From Nostoc mirabile CHAB5784 (GTDB taxonomy: Bacteria > Cyanobacteriota > Cyanobacteriia > Cyanobacteriales > Nostocaceae): a stretch of 64,000 nt of DNA. Where the stretch lies: contig NZ_JAIVFS010000011.1 in the NCBI RefSeq assembly GCF_020829645.1, positions 78,960 through 142,959 of the forward strand, in the 5' to 3' direction. Below, piece after piece: positions 48,376 through 55,438 of the stretch (position 1 is the stretch's first letter; the number at the start of each line of letters is the position of its first letter). Both the position numbers and the translations under genes were made by a program. The notes under the pieces were generated by a model that saw only the letters and a program-made list of their open reading frames with translations, was not told the origin of the DNA and did no database searches.

Positions 48376-49536
48376 ATGAGTCTAGTAGCCAAAAACCAAA
48401 ATAAACTTAAAAATTTTGTGGAGTCACCACTAATGCAATCAGCAAACAAACTGCCGCGATGGTTAACTATAGGATTAGCATTTCCTATTGCCATTCTTAA
48501 TGGTTGGCTATTGCTCCAGGTTGTACAATATTTTCAACCCTTGGTCAGCATTATCGCCGCCGCCATCCTGCTAGCTTTTGTCTTGAACTATCCAATCCAG
48601 TTTCTCCAAGAACAAGGGGTAAAACGCAACCTGGCGATCGCAGGGGTGTTACTTTTGACTCTAGTGGTTTTAGTGGCTTTAGGCATCACCTTGGTTCCCC
48701 TGATTATCCAACAGCTCGTTGAGCTAGCTAATATATTGCCCAGTTGGATTGATTCTGGTACTCAACAGTTGCAAACTTTCCAAGATTGGGCGTTAAGCCA
48801 ACAACAACTTCCGATTAATTTAAGTGGTTTATTTACCCAAGTTCTTGAGCGATTATCTAACCAGCTTCAGTCCTTCACTGGTAGAATTCTTGGTTTTGCT
48901 GTCGATACCATTGGTATTGTGCTGAACGTGCTGCTGGCGGTAGTGCTGACTATCTACCTAATATTGAACGGTGAACGTCTTTGGGACGGAGTTTTTCAGT
49001 GGCTTCCCCCTAATATTGGGTTAAGAGTGCGGGAATTACTCCGAGAGGATTTCCACAATTACTTCATCGGTCAAGCAACATTAGGAGCAGTGTTAGGAGT
49101 AACAATTACCCTGGCGTTTTTAGCGTTGCAAGTTCCCTTAGCTCTACTTTTTGGTATCGGTATTGGTTTATTTTCTCTCTTCCCCTTTGGTACAGGAGTA
49201 GGTATCGCTATAGTAAGTTTGTTAGTAGCGTTGCAAAACTTTTGGTTAGGAGTTGAAGTCTTAGGTGTAGCTGTTGCGATCGACCAAGTTAATTCTAATT
49301 TTATAGCACCTAGAATTCTCGGCAATTTGACTGGACTAAATCCGGTGTGGGTAGTGATTTCTTTGCTGTTGGGGGCAAAATTGGGAGGAGTTCTGGGTTT
49401 GTTAATTGCAATTCCTATTGCCAGTTTTATCAAAGATATAACAGATAGCTGGCGGGCTGGAGAGTTTAATAAGATAGATGATATCGTGTCGGAACCTATA
49501 AAGATTACAAGTGAGACAGCAGGAACTTATAGTTAA
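48376..49536 (+). CDS. AI-2E-family membrane transporter (PerM/YdiK-like)
   Basis: A 386-aa polytopic protein with about eight helices: WLTIGLAFPIAILNGWLLL, PLVSIIAAAILLAFVL, NLAIAGVLLLTLVVLVALGITLVPLI, the middle amphipathic segment, then a block near the end with GVGIAIVSLLVALQNFWLG and LNPVWVVISLLLGAKLGGVLGLLIAIPIASF. The family was named after an autoinducer exporter, but many members act as ion antiporters, so the substrate is unknown. ATG start; single gene. Confidence 0.85.
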   Translation: MSLVAKNQNKLKNFVESPLMQSANKLPRWLTIGLAFPIAILNGWLLLQVVQYFQPLVSIIAAAILLAFVLNYPIQFLQEQGVKRNLAIAGVLLLTLVVLVALGITLVPLIIQQLVELANILPSWIDSGTQQLQTFQDWALSQQQLPINLSGLFTQVLERLSNQLQSFTGRILGFAVDTIGIVLNVLLAVVLTIYLILNGERLWDGVFQWLPPNIGLRVRELLREDFHNYFIGQATLGAVLGVTITLAFLALQVPLALLFGIGIGLFSLFPFGTGVGIAIVSLLVALQNFWLGVEVLGVAVAIDQVNSNFIAPRILGNLTGLNPVWVVISLLLGAKLGGVLGLLIAIPIASFIKDITDSWRAGEFNKIDDIVSEPIKITSETAGTYS

Positions 49537-49572
49537 AAATAAATATGTAAGTTAAGGGGAATTGACAATATT

Positions 49573-49933
49573 GACCAAATAATTACTAATTCGTAATGAC
49601 GCTCGTTCCGACGCTCGTTCCGACGCTCGTTCCGACGCTCGTTCCGACGCTCGTTCCGACGCTCGTTCCGACGCTCGTTCCGACGCTCGTTCCGACGCTC
49701 GTTCCTCGCTAACGCTACGCTATCGCTAACGCTACGCTATCGCTAACGCTACGCTATCGCTTGCCGCCGGCGCTATCGCTTTGCGCGTCGCTAACGTAAT
49801 TCGTAATTAAAAGTACAGAGCAACTAACTAAAGTTTATGGAGACAAATAAATTTATTCCTCAATTAGGCCCCCGACTTCAGTCGTGGGGTAATAATTACG
49901 AATTACGAATTATAAATTACGAATTATTTTGAC
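49573..49933. repeat. 165-bp repeat with CCCCCGACTTCAGTCGTGGGG hairpin, interrupted (copy 2)
   Basis: It matches 23766-23930 from the left end (accaaataattactaattc) and again from about 49795 to the right end. Between them (49598-49794) are inserted tandem repeats. The hairpin core and ttacgaatta units are conserved. Confidence 0.7.
49598..49756. repeat. 12-bp GACGCTCGTTCC x9 then 17-bp TCGCTAACGCTACGCTA x3
   Basis: Nine perfect 12-bp units (49598-49705) are followed by three perfect 17-bp units (49706-49756). Both are GC-rich and contrast with AT-rich flanks. Perfect identity implies very recent slippage expansion, or assembly uncertainty. Confidence 0.9.
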
Positions 49934-49994
49934 TATCCTTTGCTTATTGCTTGTTTTTTACTCTAAAGTTTTACGGTAAGCTCTCCTGAATTTG

Positions 49995-50216
49995 TTAAAA
50001 ATTAAGTGGCTCGGGAATTTTAATAATAAACTCAGTACCTTCGCCAAAAGCCGATATGCATTGCAGTTGACCACCGTGTTTTTTAACAACAATTTGATAG
50101 CTGATAGATAGACCTAATCCAGTTGCTTTGCCAACAGGTTTAGTGCTGAAAAAGGGGTCAAACAATTGGTTTTGGTAACTTTCTGGAATTCCCGAGCCAA
50201 TCGAGACGATAAAAAT
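49995..50216 (-). pseudogene. Remnant of a histidine kinase ATPase domain
   Basis: 73 codons encode the C-terminal half of a HATPase_c domain: GSGIPESYQNQLFDPFFSTKPVGKATGLGLSISYQIVVKKHGG, then FGEGTEFIIKIP. The upstream part is absent; a stop lies at 50217. The first G-box is altered (SIGSGI for DNGxGI). It is a gene fragment too short for annotation by length alone, with no start. Confidence 0.75.
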
Positions 50217-50380
50217 TTATTAAGGAAAGAATGATTTCCTTGACTCGCTTAGTGCAACCTCACAAGTAATCGGGATAAGTTAATTTATAATAATTGTAAT
50301 TTTAAATAAAGTTTTAGTTTTTTATTAGACCTATTGTAAAAGTTCCTAACACCCCACCCCCAACCCCTCCCCTTAGCATC

Positions 50381-50780
50381 CTACGGTGTACACACAAGTA
50401 TGACCAGCATAGGTTTCAACTCTTCTAGTAGTTTCGTAGGGTGCGTTATGGACACGCCGAAATAACAAATGCGCTCGCCGAAATAACAAATGCGCTCGCC
50501 GAAATAACAAATGCGTTCGCCGAAATAACAAATGCGTTCGCCGAAATAACAAATGCGTTCGCCGAAGTAACAAATGCGTTCGCCGAAGTAACAAATGCGT
50601 CCGCCGAAGTAACAAATGCGTCCGCCGAAGTAACAAATGCGTTCGCCGAAATAACAAATGCGAACGCCGATATAACAAATGCGAACGCCATGATTGCAAG
50701 AATTTAGCTTTGTCACGCCAGCGTAACGAACTGCAAATCTTTGGTAGATGAAGTTTTTCCGACTTGTGTGTACACCGTAG
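50381..50780. mobile_element. 400-bp element with perfect 19-bp inverted ends and internal 21-bp repeats
   Basis: The left end CTACGGTGTACACACAAGT and right end ACTTGTGTGTACACCGTAG are exact inverses. CCTTAGCATC precedes it (50371-50380) and, after removal of the second insertion, follows it, a 10-bp target duplication. The interior is mostly the 21-bp array. No transposase, so a non-autonomous element. Confidence 0.75.
50454..50700. repeat. 21-bp tandem array (GCCGAAATAACAAATGCGTTC)
   Basis: About twelve 21-bp units. Read on plus they give a heptapeptide AEITNAF; all frames on both strands stay open because the period is a multiple of three. No ribosome-binding site supports translation. 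The array is inside the element 50381-50780. Confidence 0.85.
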
Positions 50781-50786
50781 CCTTAG

Positions 50787-51003
50787 AGGATGTTTGAAAA
50801 GCTATATTTGTTACCCAAAAGATTTACCTGCACTACCTCCTGCCGTTTTCTAACCGTCGAACTCACGTTCTCTTAAAGCCCCCCAATACATCGGGGGGTT
50901 GGGGGGAAACCAGAAAATCCAGTTCCCTCCCCAATATATCGGGGAGGGTTAGGGTGGGGTAAAAAAATATTTGATACATCAACTATGACTTTTTAAACAT
51001 CCT
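50787..51003. mobile_element. MITE-like element, AGGATGTTTGAAAAG ends (copy 2), nested
   Basis: The ends AGGATGTTTGAAAAG and CTTTTTAAACATCCT are inverse with one mismatch. CTTAG flanks it at 50782-50786 and 51004-51008. It lies inside the right target duplication of element 50381-50780. The interior contains two cccaatacatcggggg / cccaatatatcgggga palindromes. Confidence 0.72.
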
Positions 51004-51160
51004 CTTAGCATCCGGGAGGGGAGTAAGGGGTGGGGTTCAAATTGTTTAATTTATGCAAGAGGTCTATTAACCCTTGGATAACCCAATCTTTACTTGTTGG
51101 GATAAGAGAATGTGCTAAACACTTATCCTGTAATACTTCTTAAGCTTGGCATTATTTATC

Positions 51161-52762
51161 ATGGAATCTAATCGCCCATCGCAACTAAACCGCCGCCAGT
51201 TTTTGCTCCGTTCAACTATCACAGCAGGTGGAATTATTGCCACAAATCTTGTATCCAAATCACAAGTTTTTGCCCAAGCGCCTGCCATTATCACCTCTGA
51301 CAAAATGCGTCCTGCTATACCTTATGGTGTAGCTAGTGGAGATATTTCCAAAGATAGCATTGTTATTTGGAGTCGCAGCGATCGCCCTGCAAAAATGATC
51401 GTAGAATATTCTACCAGCGAATCTTTTAGAAATGTCCGGCGAGTTGTGGGGCCCAATGCTTTAAAAACTAGCGACTTTACAGCACGACTTTATTTAAGGA
51501 ACCTGCCACCAGACCAACAATTATTTTATCGGGTAATTTTCCAAGATTTAGATTATAAAGGCACTTACAGCGCTCCTGTCAAAGGCACTTTCCGCACTCC
51601 CCCCAAATCTGGGCGAGATATATTCTTTGTGTGGGGTGGTGACACTGCCGGTCAAGGATGGGGGATTAATCCTGATTTCGGTGGGATGAAAATTTACGAA
51701 ACTATGCGCCAACTTCATCCCGACTTTTTCATTCATTCTGGCGATAATATTTATGCCGATGGCATCATTGAACCACAAGTAACTTTAGACGATGGCACAA
51801 TCTGGAAAAACATCACTACACCAGAAAAATCAAAAGTAGCAGAGACTCTCACAGAATTTCGTGGCAACTATATTTATAATTTGCTGGATGACAACATCAA
51901 GCGTTTCAACGCTGAAGTTCCCATATTGGCACAGTGGGACGACCACGAAACCACAAATAACTGGTATCCTGGAGAATTTCTCCTGAACGATGACCGCTAC
52001 ACAGTTAAGGATGTTAACTTGCTAGCAGAAAGGGCAAGGCAAGCGTTTTTAGAATATCTGCCTATTGGGTATGAAACAAATGCTCTAGATAAAGCGAAAA
52101 TTTATCGCTCTTTTAAGCATGGCTCATTATTAGACATTTTCATGCTGGATGAACGCACTTACCGGGGGCCAAACACGCCTAATCGTCAGCCAGTACCAAG
52201 TAAAGAAACAGAAATGCTGGGCAGAACACAAATACAATGGCTAAAAAGGCAATTGTTATCATCAAAAGCAACATGGAAAGTGATTGCTAGTGATATGCCT
52301 CTGGGACTGATAATTCGAGACGGTAGCACGGACTTTGAAGCTTGGGCTAATGGAGATGGCCCAGCTTTAGGAAGAGAACTAGAAATTGCTGATTTACTAC
52401 GATTTATCAAAAATAAAAATATCCAGAATGTTGTTTGGTTAACTGCTGATGTACATTATGCAGCAGCCCACTATTACGACCCCGCTAAAGCACAGTTTAC
52501 CGACTTTAAGCCTTTTTGGGAGTTCGTTGCTGGGCCTCTTAACTCTGGCACATTTGGCCCCAATCAATTGGAAAATACCTTTGGCCCACAATTGGTATTT
52601 CAAAGTCTTCCTCCAGGTGCGAAAGCAAATCGACCCCCAAGTGAAGGTTTGCAATTCTTTGGAGGAGTTAAAATTGATGGAAATACAAAAGTGATGACGG
52701 TAACACTGCGTAACTTGGTAGGAAAAATCGTTTACAGTGTAGATTTACCGCCGGAAAAATAA
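51161..52762 (+). CDS. phoD: PhoD-family alkaline phosphatase/phosphodiesterase
   Basis: A 533-aa exported enzyme. The N-terminus NRRQFLLRSTITAGGIIA is a Tat signal (twin Arg at 11-12). A PhoD N-terminal beta domain follows (IPYGVASGDISKDSIVIWSR). The metallophosphatase part has GDTAG, SGDNIYADG, WDDHETTNNWYPGE, DERTYRG and TADVHYA, residues that bind Fe/Ca in PhoD enzymes. It should release phosphate from mono- and diesters outside the cytoplasm. ATG 51161 is used; the TTG at 51146 would add five residues. A Pho box was not identified upstream, where the nested repeats end. Confidence 0.9.
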   Translation: MESNRPSQLNRRQFLLRSTITAGGIIATNLVSKSQVFAQAPAIITSDKMRPAIPYGVASGDISKDSIVIWSRSDRPAKMIVEYSTSESFRNVRRVVGPNALKTSDFTARLYLRNLPPDQQLFYRVIFQDLDYKGTYSAPVKGTFRTPPKSGRDIFFVWGGDTAGQGWGINPDFGGMKIYETMRQLHPDFFIHSGDNIYADGIIEPQVTLDDGTIWKNITTPEKSKVAETLTEFRGNYIYNLLDDNIKRFNAEVPILAQWDDHETTNNWYPGEFLLNDDRYTVKDVNLLAERARQAFLEYLPIGYETNALDKAKIYRSFKHGSLLDIFMLDERTYRGPNTPNRQPVPSKETEMLGRTQIQWLKRQLLSSKATWKVIASDMPLGLIIRDGSTDFEAWANGDGPALGRELEIADLLRFIKNKNIQNVVWLTADVHYAAAHYYDPAKAQFTDFKPFWEFVAGPLNSGTFGPNQLENTFGPQLVFQSLPPGAKANRPPSEGLQFFGGVKIDGNTKVMTVTLRNLVGKIVYSVDLPPEK

Positions 52763-52950
52763 ACATCAAAAACTTAGCGAAATATAGCCAGTTAGATAGA
52801 GTAATTACGCAATTTTTTACTTTTTCTGCTGGCTTTGTTGTTTTTGGTGAGATGTTGAATGATGAAAAACTTGAGCGATGCCTGCGGCGGGCTTTGCCTA
52901 CGCCACTGGTAGGAGCTAAATTTAGATCGGTACTGAATTTTTTAATTGCT

Positions 52951-53196
52951 ATGCTGGCAAGCTACATTGACCAAGCAATGGAACTAGCGGTTTATGAGAT
53001 CATTGAAGAAGATCAAACTTATTGGGGTGAAATTCCAAGCTTACAAGGAGTCTGGGCAAATCATCAAACTTTAGAAGGATGTAGGCGGGAATTAAGAGAG
53101 GCTTTAAGTGATTGGCTAGCGCTACGGTTACATTTGGGGTTAACGATTCCCGTAATCGCTGGTATGAACCTCAATGAACTGACCAAACCTGTATAA
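52951..53196 (+). CDS. hicB: HicB-like antitoxin
   Basis: An 81-aa partial-RNase-H-fold protein: ELAVYEIIEEDQTYWGEIPSLQGVWANHQTLEGCRRELREALSDWLALRLHLG is the classic HicB pattern of strands followed by helix. The ATG at 52951 starts just before it. The frame is open from 52852, but that part contains an interspersed GC-rich repeat. It should bind and block the HicA mRNA interferase encoded 2 bp downstream, here broken. Confidence 0.78.
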   Translation: MLASYIDQAMELAVYEIIEEDQTYWGEIPSLQGVWANHQTLEGCRRELREALSDWLALRLHLGLTIPVIAGMNLNELTKPV

Positions 53197-53198
53197 AA

Positions 53199-53417
53199 AT
53201 GTCTAGATTAACCCCTGTTTCTTGGCGTGATTTAGTAAAACGACTGCAATAGTTGGGTTTTGAAGGGCCGTATGCAGGAGGAAAGCACCGACAAATGCGG
53301 CGAGGTGATGTTACTGTAATTATTACCAATCCTCATGAGGGTGATATTAGTGTGGGTTTATTATCGCGGCTATTACGACAAGCTGGAGTTTCTCGTGAAG
53401 AATGGTTAGGTGAGTGA
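53199..53417 (+). pseudogene. hicA: hicA toxin gene with internal stop
   Basis: The frame from the ATG at 53199 reads SRLTPVSWRDLVKRLQ, a TAG at 53250, then LGFEGPYAGGKHRQM, TNPHEGDISVGLLSRLLRQAGVSREEWLG, the full length of HicA. One nonsense codon replaces the usual K/R/Q codon 18. The catalytic His in GGKH is kept. As read, it cannot be made whole, leaving an intact antitoxin with an inactive toxin. It could also be a sequencing error. Confidence 0.8.
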
Positions 53418-53511
53418 AATTTTAAAGGTGTATGAAACTCTGCAATTTGCACTCTAAGTTGCTATCAAAAGTATTAGTAAAAATAAAATTTTAGCATTTT
53501 TGGAGTTGGTC

Positions 53512-54804
53512 ATGCTTAAGCAACTCATTCTTGAGAATTGGAAAAGTTTCCGTTATGCGGAGCTTCCACTTGACCCGTTGACTGTTCTTATTGGGACAAA
53601 TGCAAGTGGTAAATCTAATGTTGTTGAGGCTTTGGAATTTTTACAAAGAGTTGCTAGAGGTGAAAAAATTGAAACAGCTTTAGTAGGTGATAAAATTTTT
53701 CCATCTATTCGAGGTGGTGTAGAGTGGGCTGCACTTAAACCAGAAACAGAGTTTATATTAAAAATACTAGTTGCAGGTGAGGATGAGAAAACGGATTATT
53801 TATATGCTATTAAAATACAAACACTACCTGAAGTAAAAGTTAGTGAAGAATATATACAATCCCAGAGAGTTAAAGGAGATTTTTCTACTAGTGACATAGA
53901 AAAATTTCAATTATTTTCGCCACATACTTTATTAGATAGATCAGATAATAAAAGTAATTTAAAAAGAGCAGAATCTATTATCGATATATCAGGAATGCCG
54001 CCTAAATTACTGGAAGAAATATCTTCTAAATTAAATAATAATATTAATATCAATGAGTTAGTAACAGAACTAAATAGAAACTATTTACCTTTAAAAAATC
54101 GAATCAAAGATAGGATTGCTTTAAGTATCAACAGAATTTTACTTATAAATCCTATTCCATCAAAAATGCGAGAGTATTCCTCTCTTTCTGATACTTTAGA
54201 AAGCGACGGTTCAAATATTGCCGGTGTACTAGCAGCATTAGATAGTGAACAAAAATCAGAAGTCGAATCAACTCTATCAGCCTACATCAAGGATTTTCCA
54301 GAAGGTGATATTAAAAGAGTATTTGCAGAGCCAGTTGGGAGACTGAAAACTGATGCAATGCTCTACTGTGAAGAAGAATGGAAACCTGGAGAGATGACAC
54401 TAATAGATGCTAAAACTATGTCAGATGGAACTCTCCGTTTTATAGCAATTATTACAGCATTACTTACTCGACCAGAAGGAAGTCAACTAGTAATTGAAGA
54501 AATAGATAATGGTCTTCATCCCTCGCGTGCAGAATTACTAGTCAGAATACTGCGGGAAATTGGCAGTAAAAGAAAAATTGATATTTTACTTACTACGCAT
54601 AACCCAGCTTTACTTGATGCTTTAGGCCCAGAGATAGTTCCTTTTGTGGTTGTCGCACACCGCGATCGAGAAACTGGAGAAAGCAAACTTACCCTTTTAG
54701 AAGATATTGAAAATCTTCCTCTTTTGTTAGCATCGGGAAGTTTAGGCAGACTAGCAACTAAAGGCGCAATTGAAAAGAGCCTTTCTGATAATAAGCAAAG
54801 TTAA
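53512..54804 (+). CDS. AAA/ABC-type ATPase (RecF/OLD-like), partner of PIN-like protein
   Basis: A 430-aa ATPase of the AAA_15/21 class. Walker A is GTNASGKSN (28-36), an ABC-signature-like MSDGTLRF lies near 302, Walker B is LVIEEIDNGLHPSR (326-339) and the His switch is in LTTHNPALLDAL (near 363). The middle (about 110-230) is helical and variable. There is no TOPRIM domain at the C-terminus, unlike OLD nucleases. The ATG at 53512 has tggag six bases upstream. A PIN-like gene begins 2 bp after its stop, so the two are translationally linked. Such ATPase/nuclease pairs are often anti-phage systems; that role is inference. Confidence 0.8.
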   Translation: MLKQLILENWKSFRYAELPLDPLTVLIGTNASGKSNVVEALEFLQRVARGEKIETALVGDKIFPSIRGGVEWAALKPETEFILKILVAGEDEKTDYLYAIKIQTLPEVKVSEEYIQSQRVKGDFSTSDIEKFQLFSPHTLLDRSDNKSNLKRAESIIDISGMPPKLLEEISSKLNNNININELVTELNRNYLPLKNRIKDRIALSINRILLINPIPSKMREYSSLSDTLESDGSNIAGVLAALDSEQKSEVESTLSAYIKDFPEGDIKRVFAEPVGRLKTDAMLYCEEEWKPGEMTLIDAKTMSDGTLRFIAIITALLTRPEGSQLVIEEIDNGLHPSRAELLVRILREIGSKRKIDILLTTHNPALLDALGPEIVPFVVVAHRDRETGESKLTLLEDIENLPLLLASGSLGRLATKGAIEKSLSDNKQS

Positions 54805-54806
54805 AT

Positions 54807-55331
54807 ATGAGAAAGGTTTTGATTATTGATACATCAATACTTTGCGTCTACTTAGGTGTCCCTGGCAAAGAGACTTGTGGTTCTGATAATGATAAATGGG
54901 ATAAAAAAAGAGTTGAAGCCCGTTTTCAGGAAGAAGAAAAACAAGGTGCAAAGTTTATACTACCAATAGCAACAATTATAGAAACTGGTAATCACATTGC
55001 ACAAGCTAACTCTAAGCGATATGAAATTGCTCAAGCTTTCGGTAATATTTTAGTGAAAGTAGCGGATGGAGTTATACCTTGGGGAGTTTTTGAAACTCAA
55101 GTGGGTGAACTTTGGAATTCAGATCAATTGAAACAGTTGGCTACTGAATGGCCTACTCTAGCATCTAGAAAGATTTCTATCGGAGATGCGACAATTAAGA
55201 CTGTGGCTGAATATTACGCCAAAACCAGTAGTACATTTCAAGTAGAAATTTTTACGGGGGATGGGGGACTCAAGGCTTATGAACCAGCTACCCCAGCACC
55301 TACACGTCGTAGCAGTCGAACAAAAAGGTAA
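54807..55331 (+). CDS. PIN-like nuclease, partner of the ATPase
   Basis: A 174-aa protein with a PIN-like acidic set: D8 in VLIIDTSIL, E59 in TIIETGNHIAQ, D127 in SIGDATIKTV and D152 in IFTGDGGLKAYEP. The order and spacing match PIN metal-binding residues, although the segment between D8 and E59 is longer and charged. The tail is basic (PTRRSSRTKR). It starts 2 bp after the ATPase stop, with the ribosome-binding site inside the ATPase end. It differs from the VapC-like gene at 12679 in length and has no small antitoxin; the ATPase may control it. Confidence 0.7.
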   Translation: MRKVLIIDTSILCVYLGVPGKETCGSDNDKWDKKRVEARFQEEEKQGAKFILPIATIIETGNHIAQANSKRYEIAQAFGNILVKVADGVIPWGVFETQVGELWNSDQLKQLATEWPTLASRKISIGDATIKTVAEYYAKTSSTFQVEIFTGDGGLKAYEPATPAPTRRSSRTKR

Positions 55332-55438
55332 AATATCCTTGAGCGTAGGCGAAGCCCGCCGTAGGCATAGCCATTCAACTTTCACATCGCGTTATCATCA
55401 AATATTGTGGAATTTCCGTGCGTAACTCGATAGCATCT

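Noticed and set aside
50373..50716. Minus-strand ORFs across the second 21-bp array
   Set aside because: Repeat-derived and inside a mobile-like element.
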